64,000 nt of DNA from Paralvinella palmiformis. Its lineage: Eukaryota; Annelida; Polychaeta; Terebellida; Alvinellidae. A model generated the notes under the pieces. The model ran no database searches, was not told the DNA's origin, and worked only from the letters and a program-made list of their open reading frames with translations. The stretch is taken from NCBI GenBank assembly GCA_025642065.1, contig JAODUP010000156.1, positions 941,001 to 1,005,000 on the forward strand, in the 5' to 3' direction. Within the stretch, counting starts at the first letter, position 1, and each line of letters opens with the position of its first letter. Below are positions 25,084 through 38,235 of the stretch, piece after piece. The translations under genes were made by a program, and so were the position numbers.

Positions 25084-28000
25084 TTATCCATGTGATATCA
25101 TATCATTTCTTACTGAGCCATTATTCTCTGGATGGCCATTCTTCACCTTCTTCTTAGATCTGTGATGTTTTGAATTTTTATCGGTGGTCTCTTCTACATC
25201 CAAAACAGCAGCATCACTTTCAATTGTGGACATCGTGAACACTGATCCTTGAACATGTGACTGCATTACTGGGCTGTTATTGGTTGATTTGGACTCGTTC
25301 TCCTGAGATGAGGTGCCCGCTTCTTCAACACTCAGTCTTTGAACGTTGTATTGATCAGGAGGTGATCCTGAGAAATCCTGTGTATCCTGGGTTGTGTTTG
25401 CCGACAAAAATCCGGATAGACCAACTTCGGCTGAAATAAACAAAATGATTATTGTTTTGAAATAGTCTGACTAAAATCTTGGAACCAGGAAACTGGTTAT
25501 TAACCAAGTTCAAAGTAACTGGCTTAGTAAGTTGATCAGGTGTGGCAATGACCTCACTCCAGGTTTTCAAAAATCAGTGTATGTATGTGTTCAGATAGGT
25601 GGTATCACTGAAAATCTATATATTTAATTTACCAGTATACATCAAATATTCCATAAACTGATAGATAATTATTATGTCTGAATAACTTATTGCATAAGAT
25701 TGTGATGATGTTTCATATCTGATCAAATAAATTCACCCGTGAATATTGTATGTGCGTCTTTCTGATAAGGTACTACATGTAGTACTTCATTCACCAGGTT
25801 TCAATCCAGAGAAGTAATGTCTCACCAGTCTCTAAGTGACTGGTCAAAGGTAAACGGATGAAACCCACTCACTGAATGGGCTATTTGGCCAAAAACCCTA
25901 ATTTTGTTTGAAATCATTTTAAAATCATGTTTATAATCACAGTACAGCATACATGGCAAAAACACCTAATAGAAAAGATAACAAAGTTCTCTACTTTGCC
26001 AATCACACAGTGCTCAATGACCCATAGCATCGTTGCTACTGGCTGTTTTATAGGTTAGTCTGAAGATGTCGTGTCTGGCGGTGGACACGCTTGGCTGGTG
26101 GTTCATCGCACTACAGTAATGTGGCAACCTCGGTCTGATCCTTCTGGATACTGTCAATTGCTATCCAGATGGTCGGATGACTGTATCCTATAAACTTGGG
26201 GCTGCTATTGTTATGGATAATCTGGATGTGATACCATCAGCAATTAAATGAAGCCATTCTTTACTGATGTCAGGTACGACCTTTTCATGACCAATTCAAA
26301 ATTACAGTGGCTTCTTGATCTAAGAGATAATCCCAGTTATTATGGTCAACAAACTTTAATCAGAAATAGATCCATTAATTTATCAATCCATTAACAGCAT
26401 CCTAGTCCTCTGAAATAGAATGGGATTGCATCTCACGTGTGCATTTCTGAATAGGGTTCTCTCCAAACGGGTTTTAGTTCGATGGTGTTTTCTCTGAGTG
26501 GGGTTTTGTCCCGTTCAACAGAACTGCAAAAAGCAATTCGCCTAAAGAATCCAGGTCAGAGCACGACATTTGCGACAATTAACATTTACGTTAAATTCGT
26601 CTACTACTAGTACTAGTCACCCATCTTTTAATTAATGCATCTCTCCAAAACAGCATTCCATCAATTTTCTATGAACACACCGTACTCTCTTCAAAAATCA
26701 GTTTCAAATAACTGAAAGCTGTCGTAAAGGAATAGTTATGAAAAGCTCTCATTACTATTAGAAAGGTGACACTTGGCATGTGTCCATCTGTTAGTTAAAG
26801 TAGAGGAGGGGGGAGGCCATAATAATATTACCGTTATTATAATATCCAGTCAACATTATTAGCCAATGATAACGTCAAACTGACAAAGGCACCCCCCCAT
26901 TGACTAGTAATAATGAATACTCTTTTTACCGACTGATGGCGAAGCGGATCTAATACTAAAATAATAAGAGAGCCAATAGAATGGCAAATACTGGAACCAA
27001 ACTGAGCCGATGTACGAAGACGTTTCAAGGTCATAGAACGATCGCTGACCATGAATGGCTTCACGCAAAACCACGTACGTATGGGGATCAATGGTGGTGA
27101 TCCAGATTAATATAAGCCCTTATGCATGGCGAAATATAAACACAAAGTCTATTGATTTCTGAGCCAAACTGCTCGAAGGTAGGAAATAAACTCCTCGCCA
27201 CCACTGTTCTGCTCATGGCTGGGCGCATAAAAACAAATTAGGTTCCGCCAGAATATCACCGAAATGTTATCAAGGACCACCAGTCCATTTTAAAATGACA
27301 GAGAAGAATAGCAGATCGTCTCTATATACATTGTATAGGCCAGGCCATTAAGAAGAAGAAGAACACCAGAACAGCGGCCACTGTGACATGTTGCCTTCTG
27401 GTCTTTATGCGTGCCAACTAACATCACACAACTATGAATAGAATATACAAAAGAGCTCAGACGTTGTAGGCAAACAACAATAAGACAGCCTCCTCCCTTT
27501 TGAATGGATAGAATCACCTGGATCAAGTGGAATGAAAACGTTTATAGAATAAATAACACACTATTATGTCTTGTGTAGCGTTGGCCTGATCTATGTATTA
27601 GTGAACACCAGAGCTTGAAATAGGAGATATTATTATCTGTCATGCTCTATCTCTCTCTCTGTATTTGTGTGTATGTCTAACTATATGTCTGTCTGAATGT
27701 ATAGGTGTATGCAATATTTATGCATGCTGCAGCGAGAGATATATTCACCCATTCATTGATATAACGTCACATGTAAGATGTTATCATCCGTTAGTAACCT
27801 GTGTCACCTAGAGACAGTGAGTGTAAACAACATGTTGTAGTAGCACAACAAAAGTCACATCACTCGAGTTAACATAATCTTGCCTGAACAAATCCTATCT
27901 ATCTGACTCAGATCAGATGAGCGTGTATGTGTGTGTGTGTGTGTGCTCATACAGAAGGTATTTGTGGATAGTTTGAATATTAAAAGATTAATTCTCTTGT

Positions 28001-28086
28001 TGATTACTGGGTAACAGCTGCTGTTAAACAGGATAATTTCTTTATTATTTGTCAAACTTCTACATCCTATCTGACAAAGCTGCCAC

Positions 28087-28140
<54 letters not shown>

Positions 28141-31100
28141 GTTGTTTATTACACTTCTCCAATATTGATCACAATGTAAACAGAGATATAACATTAAGGA
28201 CACAGATATGTAATGTATACTTAGGACACATCCACATTGTTTGTTTTTTGATACAGCCAAAATACACTTGTACTGATTATCGAGACTTTGATTGATGAAG
28301 TGTTGACTGTACTCCTGAATTAGGAATCACCCAGATCAGTTGTTTTGGCCACTTGGAACTCGCCCACATTGACAAAAGCGACACTAAGTGATTTTTAATT
28401 CTATTATATTAAAGCCATACTTGCTCACTCCAGTGTGTCATGAAGATGTATTAAATATTTACCAGTATTTCTTGGTGACACAGCTTTAGATGTCACTCTG
28501 GATCTTGCTGTTGACAATGACAATCTCTCCTTTTCATCTAATATCCTTGCTGAGATCTCCTAGAATCAAAAATATATTTGTACATGGTTGACTGAATATT
28601 TTGATAACTGAACATTTTAAAATACGATGTTATTTCTGAAAGATGATAAATTACTTAACTGAAGTAGAAAGATTTAATGTGTGTGGGGGGAGGTTAAAAT
28701 GTGTGCATGTGTTTGTACATGAAATAATCAGGCAAAACTCTTTTACTGCAGAATGAAACATCCTCTGTAGAACATTATCTGGATGCATGCACAGGGTTCA
28801 TACACATTTTGACATCTGAGATTCCAGGACTTTCCAATGTCAAATTCAAGGACCTTTTCAATGAATTCACGAACTCTTAACATGCAAAAAATGCACCCAT
28901 GTTTGGGAAGAAGTGTAATAACTGAATTCCTGTATGCTTATGATTAGAAATATAGATCTGTATGTCCAAATTCCAGGACTTTCAAGGACCTCTACAAAAA
29001 TTCCAGTATTTTCACAAACTTTTCAAATTCCTGAACTTTCCAGGTTTTCAAGGACCTGTGCGAACCCTGATGCAGTGAGTGCAGTCTGTTGCCAATCTCA
29101 CAGTGAGAATATGCTGTGTGTATACGTGCATGTGTGTGTGTACAAGTTGTAAAAATTCACATAACTGTTAGAAAAATCAAACAGACCTGAGCAAGTTTCT
29201 CTCTCTCTTCCATCTTTAAGTACATTATCCTTTCTCGAGACCTTTTCATGATGTTGAATGTAAACAAATCGCCTTTTATAAGTTTATGACTGACGTTATT
29301 ACAACAGTCTCCACTTGTAAGTGGATCATTTTTGTGTGGGTGAATCCTGTTCTTGTTGTTGTTATTATTCAGCTGTTTCTCTTGGTTCTGGTGATATGTC
29401 AGATTTGGGTCTGAAAAATAAAGGAGCTAATGCTCAGTTTTATCATCATGAGACAATCTAGGTTTATCTACACGCCTTGAAATGAAATCATTTCTACATC
29501 CACTTTTGTGCACATGATAGGATAAATGGACTAATTAACCTGGTACCATAATGAGGTGAAATTAGGGATGACAGGCAATTAATTCAGACTAGGATGGGAT
29601 TTGAACCTTGATGCTGGAGGTCTCTGGCTAACCACGATACCAGTTAGGAGATGGGGATATCCCACATACGTACTCAGAATACTGTTAGATTATGATCATA
29701 AACCTGATAATTTAGTAGTATGTTTAAATGAATGTATATATGAAGGCACATCAGAATGCATGAATATATGTATTTATGAATGGATGTAAGATTCCTGAAA
29801 CCCAGTAAATATACCAGAACAGTACCATATCACCCTCACCAGGATGCACCTATCCTCGCATCACCTCAAAATTGAGACGGGATGCAGGTCCCACATACCA
29901 CCAGAAAAACAGAATATGTCACTGCTGAACAGAAATACAAACAGAATACGTTCTTCTGAGGTGCAATATCTCAGGCCCACTTCAAAATCAAATGAACATT
30001 AATGCACAAACATTAGAAGATCTCTTTAGCCATTTTCAAGTAAACCAATCACAGGTTGCTAAATACTGCTATTTGATTATTAACTTATACAGGTTATTAC
30101 CATAATATGTAATACTTCCCTTTTTGTATTGTATGAACTAACTGCTATTTGATTTTAACTGATACAGGACATTATCATAATATGTATTATTTTTGGTATT
30201 GTATTTATATAATATTGTAATAATGTTTCTCATTGATGAACCTTCATCACTCGTATATTATGTATATATATGTTAATATTATGCTATGTCAATAAAATCT
30301 ACAATATATGGATCAGGTATGGGGTAAAATACATATGTATTTGTATTTGAAAGTATTTAAATACTTTTTTCAAGTATTTGAGCTTACCATAAAGAAAAGT
30401 ATTTGTATTTAAATACATTCACAAAGTATTTGATTTTTCAAATACATCTTCAACATGATTTGTTTCAGGAAATTATCTGATCACTGAATTGCACACACAC
30501 AACCATGAAGGAATTGTCTTCTCTCTGTGATCATAAGGAATTGCAATTAATGATAACTTTTATGCAATGACTTCTGATGGCTTCCTTGTCAATCAAAGGG
30601 AAATTATCCTCAATTATATGTAGTATAATTAGAAGAGATCAAAGGATAATATGAGACATCTCGTGAATAAATCCAATGAGCAGATCTCATCTTTCCTCGT
30701 CTGACAGGTGTAGGTGTAATCAACAAAAAATTTATAAATTGATGTGACAAATCTAGTTGATGCTGTGATGTTATGTAATGTGTGTATCATAATAAAAAAC
30801 AAAGGAAAAACAATGAATTTGTTGTTTTCAATTGAAAAGTATTTGTATTTGAAATACACCTAAAAGTGTTTGTATTTAAATATATTTACAACTGAATGTA
30901 TTTTTATTTGACCAAAAGAAAAGTATCTGTATTTAAATACATTTCAATGTATTTGACCCCATAGCTGATATGGATATGTGTATGCATACTTGCATATGAT
31001 GAATAAAAACAATCTATTGCAACTTTGGGGTTTGCTAACTGATGACCTAAAATGGTACAAATTAATCTGTTGAGCTGGAGTCGCCATATTTATATTTATA

Positions 31101-31785
31101 AATGATAATCATGATGCGGTATCGACTACATTGAATTGGGAGTAAGAAAATGGAACTGAGCCGATATCTGATGCACATCAATCTGAGAGGAAAGCAACAC
31201 GTAGCACACCAAGAAATCAAACCTGAATATAGTTGAGAGGAAATAAACTAAATTTAAGGCAACACAATCATCAACAAGATCAGATGAAGTGAGTCCACCT
31301 CATATTTCATTCTTTGATGACGTGGTCAGGGTGGCTTGTACGTCACAGTGACCCAGAGATCTATCCCAGCACGAGAGAAGTCGGTGGGTGGAGGGAGGCT
31401 AGACTGATATGGATTAAGGGTGAGATAACCCTAACTGAAATGTTTAATCTGGAGTGCTGGAGTCAGAAGGATTGGGCCGGCCGTCCGTACGGCGCACTCT
31501 AGTAATAGACCATAACACCATGTAACAATTAACAGCTATTAGGAGTACACTTCGGATGAAGTGAGTAATTGAATACAAGTTTTACTATAGGCATCACCAG
31601 AACGAGATGGAGTGAGAGATTTAACACGGGGGCAATTCTCTAGGAAAATATTCCACGAACAAATATCTAGTACTATTAACTAGCATAATCTGACTCCCAC
31701 ACACAATATTAGATGGAATACGCCAAAGCATTAGTATTATTGAAATACATCTTTACTAACCTGGTACACTGTTCATACATCCCAT
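25084..31785 (-). CDS. Unrecognised 230-aa protein, predicted dual-acylated (MGCMNS start)
   Basis: Four exons: 31785-31761, 29410-29187, 28559-28463, 25430-25084, all GT-AG and in phase. The product begins MGCMNSVPD: Gly2 with Ser6 fits the N-myristoylation consensus and Cys3 could be palmitoylated, so membrane tethering is predicted. Kozak context is good (A at -3, G at +4). Residues ~60-110 are charged and likely helical (SRERIMYLKMEEREKLAQ, then ISARILDEKERL). The C-terminal half is Ser/Thr/Asn-rich and probably disordered, with a basic patch KHHRSKKKVK near residues 203-212. No enzyme motif or transmembrane segment is visible. The N-terminus resembles the small membrane AKAP start (MGCMKS), but I see no clear PKA-binding helix, so I do not assign that family. 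Exon 1 codes only 8 residues and is the least certain part. Confidence 0.7.
28090..28139. repeat. (TA)n-(CA)n microsatellite
   Basis: About 21 TA units and a short CA run in intron 3 of the MGCMNS gene. Confidence 0.95.
28792..29069. mobile_element. MITE, hAT-like termini, 278 bp
   Basis: Termini are CAGGGTTCATACACA on the left and, reverse-complemented, CAGGGTTCGCACAGG on the right. The interior is AATTCCAGGACTTTCAAGGA-type palindromic sequence without coding capacity. The ends fit non-autonomous hAT elements. No clean 8-bp target duplication was found. Confidence 0.65.
30066..30206. repeat. Imperfect ~70-bp tandem duplication
   Basis: Two copies starting ACTGCTATTTGATT, each continuing through ACAGG..ATTA.CATAATATGTA and TTGTATTGTAT, at about 30066-30136 and 30140-30206. 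Confidence 0.7.
30312..30969. mobile_element. Non-autonomous DNA element, 658 bp, inverted termini
   Basis: The left end reads ATCAGGTATGGGGTAAAATA and the right end, reverse-complemented, ATCAGCTATGGGGTCAAATA. Both ends continue into AAGTATTTGTATTTAAATAC palindromic repeats. The centre (about 30470-30830) is unrelated and non-coding. It lies in intron 1 of the MGCMNS gene. Confidence 0.7.
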
Positions 31786-32914
31786 CTTCGCTCAACACTT
31801 GAGTCTGTCAAACAAAATGTATAGACGATATTATTTCCATGTTACACTACAAGACTAGTCTAACAAGTCACTGAGTCGTGACATTATTGCTCAATTATGG
31901 TATGTCACGGTATGGTATCATACGTACAGTGTCATATATCCAACGTGTTTACGTATAATAATAAATATCACAACAATAGACTGCCGCTACTTGATCATGA
32001 TATAATACAGAAGGCCTAGAGACCAGCCACCGCGTGTTGGGATGTATTTTTTGTCGTTTCAACGTTTGTTACCAACAAACACGCATAGCCATATGCATAG
32101 CATATGCATCCAGCCATGATACAGTGACATACACACCTAACACATCACTCGGCGTAGAAAACCAACTCGGCCAGTAATTGTCCACGAATTAATGACATCC
32201 GTTCCGTTCAGTGATCCAATTGTGCCCGCGTAAACAAAATAAATCAACCATTACTGGCATCAGATCTACAAAATCGCGTCGAAGCAGGAAACTGTTTTTA
32301 GTTTACGGGGCTCGGCTTTGGAACAGCTAAACATGCTAAATGGTGTCGCATTCTCTGTTTGATAATTTCCAGTTCCTGCCTGTATGACCACCTCATCGAT
32401 ATACTTGCGACACACTCATTATCTGTGGACGGAGAAAGCTATTCACGAATGCTGCCACATTTGTGAAGGAGTTTGTTTATTTATTTACGCAGGTCTCTAT
32501 GACGTCATCAAAACTTGTTCATTTCGCTCTCTCTCGCTCTCTCCAGTGGTTTGCGGGTCAGTGAAGCAATGTAGTAGCATGTAACAAGAAGTGTAATTCA
32601 CTAATTCTTTATAAATTTACGTTTTGAATGATTCACAGTTATTGTAACACTGACAGTAACAGTTTCATTTTTATTAAAGACTTATTTTTACTAATACAAG
32701 ATAAGATTATTTGTGTGGGGGAAAATTGACAGTTTAATTTTCCCTGAAAAATTACATGTTATTGAAAATAAATCGTCAAGTTGAGAACTGTAATAGACAT
32801 GTTATCAATATATGAAACATATTGTGTTCTCCGTGATCTCACGATTGGTAAAAGAATGTTTTTTTTCCATATTGTTCAGCGAGCCCGGTGAAACGCGACC
32901 CACAACCGGACGTT

Positions 32915-32930
32915 CGCTAGATGGCGCAGT
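32915..32930 (+). promoter_or_regulatory. CTCF-like site
   Basis: CGCTAGATGGCGCAGT matches the CTCF core at about 12 of 15 positions and sits in a short CpG-rich island, about 1.1 kb upstream of the MGCMNS start codon. Confidence 0.3.
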
Positions 32931-33314
32931 TGTCGGGATACTCGTGTGCTTCTCTTAGACGTAACAGGCTTTAAAATTGCACAACAAATTAAGAAGCACA
33001 TTTTTAGAATGAAATAAGATAGTAAGAAATGTTCTTTCTAGAAGAATGTATCCATCAACGGTTGATATATCATATAATGCAGATTGCAGTACTGTGAGGT
33101 GTCTGGTGATAGCGTAGGTTGTGGGATCGAATCCTAGTCTTACAACTGTGTCTATATGTTCCACACACCAAACGATGTTTAATACACACACATATGTTGG
33201 CGTCACACACACACACATACACACGCGCGCGCGCGATGTTTGTATGTTTGTGTGATTTTCTTAAAAACTACGCGGTGTTAATTTTTTCGATGATACTGTA
33301 AAACAACTTTCATA

Positions 33315-33315
33315 A

Positions 33316-33362
<47 letters not shown>
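33315..33362. repeat. (TA)n-(TG)n compound microsatellite
   Basis: About nine TA units joined to about fifteen TG units. Similar compound tracts are at 34181-34222. Confidence 0.9.
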
Positions 33363-33365
<3 letters not shown>

Positions 33366-34178
33366 GGGAGGAAGGGATTGATTGAAGCTATTTAGTACCG
33401 TACATTCTCCAGTTAAAATAATGACATGGATTCCATTCTGTTCTAAACTGAACAAGATTATGTTCAGAGGCATATTTCGTTGATATAAGACAGTTACTTC
33501 AAGTTTGTACTAACCATCTTCATTATCACTGTCCATTCAATGACACACAAGGACGAAAATTCAATAGCAAGAACGTCAGCCATAATTATATATATATATA
33601 TATATATCCACTATAAGTGGTATATATCATGCTTCATTATATAAAGACTTTGTTTTCAGAATGGATTTTGTTAATTGTTGTAGGTCTATCGACATCATCA
33701 AGGTAACATTTTAAAAAGTCATTTGACGGAAACCGTAAAAATCTAGATATAAAAAATGGTGCAAAGTTGTTGATTATAATCGTAACAATTAATATAGCTA
33801 TAGGTTTGATCAAATTACTTCATATCAAGTTAACGTACAGTTCTAGTATAGCCGAACTCTTACGCCTTGTTACTGACCTGAGTAAGGAAGTCGTTTTACT
33901 TCATCAAGAGGTGTATATACGTATCACGTCTGGTCACAGCTAATTAAGTCCCTGATATTTCATATTTTCACCCGATGAGGCAGATTATTATAAACAAATA
34001 CCGACATAAACGGTTCACATAATATAATATACATATATCTTATAGCTATATGGCTGGTCTCGTGAGGATTAACTCTAGTACAGTTATAATGGTTAACAGC
34101 TCGGTGCCGAGAACTTGGTTCATACCTTGTCATAAATGACGTCACACCAGAAACTTGGCGTAATAAATTGGAATGGAC

Positions 34179-34222
<44 letters not shown>

Positions 34223-35317
34223 GTCTTTTTTGTTATACCTGTAATAGTTGGGGATTTAATCCGATTAACTGACTTAGATGGCTTTGATTAGAAAGCCTAC
34301 GTACGTCATTAAAGTGTATAACAATATATATATATATATATATATATAATTATAATGGTAAATGTTCCACAGCTGACGGAAGAATTAAGCAGGGTCAACA
34401 TGTATCTGAAGTTGTTTAAGGTTAACATATTATTCAGACATACCATGTACATGTGTGTTATATGTCTCATTCGATTAATAATAATAATAATAATAAATAT
34501 TAGTATTGTTTTAGTTTTAGTATTGTTGTTTTAAGGTTACTTTTGTGCGCATGGTTCGAGGGTGATAGAGGAAGTGATAGATACATACTCACACATAAAG
34601 CCGCCCGCAGTAAGTATACATAGGCGTGATATGACGTAAAATACAGGATTTACCAAAATCAAAATTATCTAATTTGTGTGTGTGTGTGTGTGTGTCCTCA
34701 TTATACGAATGGGATTTCTCCATAGTAATGCTTGTGATATCTTAGTGATGCTGTGTAAGGTCATAAGTTCAACGCATAAAAGAAAACGCTTCAGCGTACT
34801 CATCTGCCACAGCCGATTGTTATAATAACGATACATGTACTTATATACGACATTAAAAATTGTTTCATTCATTTCAAGACTTACAAACCAGTGAGCCTCA
34901 CAATACATGGGCCACTGTTCGCTCGATAGGATACAGAGAAGCAGTTTTTCGTATTTATTTACTGCACTTCTTATTCGTCAATCTACGAGATAGTTGTTAT
35001 AAGCTAAATGTGCACGTACGTAACAAACGTAAATATAACCCAACACCACAGATTACCATAGCAACTCTCCATTATAATTTTACTAAGTGCCTTCATATGT
35101 TATAAATTGTGTAAGTCATAAGCCACCAAAAAAAGCAGACGTTAAAACTCTATAGGTTCCATTTGTAATCATATACCTATTAAAGCACCTATACTTCAAA
35201 TTCCAATATGGCGGACAATTGAACACGTCATAACGCCTCCAACGCATTATCCAATGGATTATATATTTCTGCCCACTGTGAACATCATTCTGTGATAGTT
35301 TGTACAGAAACATTGAT

Positions 35318-35690
35318 TGATGATTGATGTTTTACAGCCACTTTTGTGCACATGGTAGGCTAAATGAGCCGAGTGGCCTCCAAAGCGAATGAAGCGAAGT
35401 CAAAGATGAAATCACCTTCAGATATGCCGAATAGCCGAAATAGTAGTTTTTAACGTGGCTGGCAACCTCAAATGAGGGAGACGCAAATGGTCTGTAATTT
35501 ATAGCTTCCACACGGAGACTAATTCTAAATAAATTTAGAATAAATGGCATATTCGGTGGAGAAAACCTTGCCAATTGCCTTGCTGGATAAAAAAAATCCT
35601 CCTACTATAGTGCCACGCAGAGATTCGAACTAATTAAGGTGGTAGTGATCTATGGGCCAACGCGCTACCAACTAGACCATGGAGAAACAA
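35318..35690 (-). repeat. SINE family 1, long form
   Basis: The body (TGTTTTACAGCCACTTTTGT, GGTAGGCTAAATGAGCCGAG) and a degraded tRNA-like head (GATTCGAACTAATT..., CTACCAACTAGACCATGG) are separated by an extra ~140 bp module (35450-35590) not present in the short copies. The module also occurs alone at 8638-8765. Confidence 0.7.
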
Positions 35691-35904
35691 GCGGTTTAAT
35701 TGTGATTTATTCACTAGGTGTCGCATCAGGTCGAATGCTTTCTATGTTACACCCCTTTTATTCCATAATATTTCATCACTATTGTACTTACTTTTGTTTA
35801 CTTATTTCAGTATAAATTTAATTGATTTATACATATTTTACATACTGTGGGTGCTATAATGTGTTAATTATAAAGTGCAGACAAAACGTATTTAATTTTA
35901 TTGG

Positions 35905-36082
35905 TACATCCAGACAACGCCGCAAACTTACTCATTTCTACGTAATCTTGTTGTTACATTTGATAGCGATTTTAATTTCAGAAAACATATTTGTTTGACA
36001 TGTCGTTCCTGCTTCTATCATATTCGTGACCTTCACTGTATTCGTCGCTATATTTCTCTTCCAATCACCAAAAACATTACTA
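35905..36082 (+). mobile_element. LINE fragment, left part, interrupted by a hAT element
   Basis: GACATGTCGTTCCTGCTTCT, CATATTCGTGACCTTCACTG and TATATTTCTCTTCCAATCAC align with the minus strand of 14320-14420 in the other LINE copy. The alignment stops at the hAT terminus and resumes at 37762. Confidence 0.75.
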
Positions 36083-37761
36083 CAGTGGCGGATCTACGGT
36101 GTATTGGTGGAGGCTCAGGGGACTAGACCTCCACCTCTCAGAGGGTCATACTCCACCCCCATCTCTAGTAGGGATCCCCAATATATCACTTGGCGATATA
36201 ACAACTAGTAACAGTACTGCGAATTTGTCATTTTTAAATAAGCACACATTGGGTATTATGTAATGTGTGTCTGATAGCGTTATTATTTAACAAATTTTTT
36301 ACTTAGTATAAATTTAAGTATAACTGCGATTTGTCTGTTAAATTATAACTCAGGAAGTACAATCTTTTGACAATTCTCCCACGAGGAGAAAATTCCTGGA
36401 GCTTGCTCTCAAACAATATTGCCCCAAAACTCGCCGCGAGAAACTTAAAGGTTTGTGCAAGACACGCTGGATTGAAAGACATTCTTGTTTGAAAACATTT
36501 GGTGAGCTTTATGAAGACGAGGTCACTTGTCTTGATGCTATGGTTAATCCACACGTTTATCCAGAGATTAATGAAAGTCGTTGGAATCGGGATAGTGACA
36601 TCAAGACTATGGCTCATGGTTTGAAGAGTAGTCTGCAGAGTTTTGGAGTTATTGTTGGCTTCACAGTATTGAAGAATAGGATTATTTGAAAGGTTTGTCA
36701 GCTAAACCACAAAGAAGAGATATTGATGTATTTGAGGTATACACCATGATTGACAATATCAAATCAGAAATTCAATGTTTGAGTGATGACTTGGTGTAGA
36801 ATTCCTGAGATGGTACGACGAAGTAAAGCAGCTGGCTTCGTATAGAGGTACTGAAAAGGAAATGCCAAGGGTTCCAACGGTTCAGTGTAATAGTTGGCAT
36901 TCCTTTTATTGATATATTACTGGAACAATTGCAGAACCACTCCTTTGCAGACAACTGCTGGCCAGTGGGTGTTTGGCTGAGTCTAATACTATCTTTATTG
37001 GTCAAACTAGGGATGCCTCCCTCAGAGCAATTTGAATCATGGCATGACGACCTGCTAACTCCGAAGTCATTAGATAATGAGGTATCCAGATGGTTCAATA
37101 TGTGGCCCAGGCAGTCTGACTGGACCGATTTACCTGATACTTTGATGAAATCCTTAGTATCTGCAGATCCATATTCCTTTCCGAACATTGGAATTTTACT
37201 GGTATTATGATGTACTCTTCTTACCCCATCTGCCGAAGCAGAACGTTGGTTCTCTGCGTTGAGGCTAATCAAAAGCCATTTGAGGATCTGGATGGCTGAC
37301 ATCTGCTTTAACATCAAGGAAAATACATTACAGTAAACACATTGGTTCAAAAATTGCAGATAGGTTAATTAAAGAACAATCTAGACGTTTGTTTAAGGCC
37401 AGGCTTTTTCGACTAACTGGTGTAGATTTACATAAGGTAATACATATTTTAAACATCATTGTTTCTTTCTCATAAGTATGCACCGTTACTGAACCAATCA
37501 TAAAGTCTCATAACATGGGTCTTTTTTACAGGAATATATACTTTTCCCAGTATTTATACACATTATACACTTGAAAAATTCGGAATTTGTAGTGCTTCAA
37601 AAGACATCTAAGCATTATTTGATTTCCCTTTTTCTTCCACAGAGAAAGAGATAGAGATCCCCTGCATTACTTAGCCCTTCCCGGCAATTTGCACTTGGCA
37701 TAATGGCTTCGCCCTTGTTTAAACCAACCCCCCCACCCAAAAAATCCTAGATCCGCCCATG
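36083..37761 (+). mobile_element. Decayed hAT transposon (ZMYM1/PRKRIR-like transposase remnant)
   Basis: Terminal inverted repeats: CAGTGGCGGATCTACGG on the left against CATGGGCGGATCTAGGA (reverse-complemented right end). Inside, in shifting plus-strand frames: LKGLCKTRWIERHSCLKTF and SRWNRDSDIKTMAHGLKSSL (36440-36680), then CWPVGVWLSLILSLLVKLGM and FESWHDDLLTPKSLDNEVSR (36950-37200), then the hAT dimerisation signature LTPSAEAERWFSALRLIKSH (about 37215-37280) and YSKHIGSKIADRLIKE. Several frameshifts and stops make it non-functional. TACTA occurs at both junctions, but a clean 8-bp target duplication is not visible. Confidence 0.85.
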
Positions 37762-38235
37762 TACTAATAGGCTTGATTACTGCAATTCTCTTCTTTATAA
37801 CATCGCATTTAAGGATATTGCAAAACCTCAGTGTGTTCAGAACTGTTTAGCTAGGGTTGTCACACGGTTTTCTCGGTTTTCTCATTCTGTGCCACTCATG
37901 AAATCACTTAATTGGTTCAATCTCGCATCATTTTCAAATTCTGTACCATTGCCTATCAAACTCTTTCTTCCGGAGAACCTTCATATCTATTCGTATCCAC
38001 GTTTTTCTAGCACACTAGAGGGCTCCGTTCATTTGGTTTTCACTTGTTCTCTATTCCCAGGGTTAAAACTCATGTTGGAACTCACTCCCTAAACATGTTA
38101 AGTCATCAAATAGCATAGTTTCTTTCTGTCATGTTTTGAAAACTCGCCTTTTCAGACTCGATTTAGTTTCCACTGCATCCGATAATTTGTTGATTAATTT
38201 TGCATTGTTCTTTGACTATGATATCATTTTTTGAT
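37762..38235 (+). mobile_element. LINE fragment, right part, continuing after the hAT insertion
   Basis: TTGATTACTGCAATTCTCTT, AACTGTTTAGCTAGGGTTGT and CATTCTGTGCCACTCATGAA parallel the minus strand of the 13.8-14.3 kb LINE. Translation gives LDYCNSLLYNIAFKDI and HSVPLMKSLNWF in broken frames. The match ends near TTTTGCATTG and TGACTATGA. Confidence 0.8.

Larger units (their letters stand above)
31786..35317. other. Intergenic region upstream of the MGCMNS gene
   Basis: Includes the presumed promoter of the minus-strand gene. No coding gene was found. It holds a CTCF-like site (32915-32930) and several (TA)n/(TG)n tracts (33315-33362, 33583-33607, 34181-34222, 34324-34349, 34675-34695), plus a short tRNA-B-box-like remnant near 33095-33145 (GGATCGAATCC). 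Confidence 0.55.

Noticed and set aside
26000..27600. Possible extra exons in the MGCMNS gene intron
   Set aside because: Only short frames without splice-site and phase support were found; the four-exon model is already continuous.
36772..37350. 192-codon minus-strand frame
   Set aside because: It is antisense to the decayed hAT transposase and has no family features.
36083..37761. hAT transposase as a domesticated host gene
   Set aside because: Frameshifts and stops break the frame several times and the termini are still recognisable; it is a dead element.
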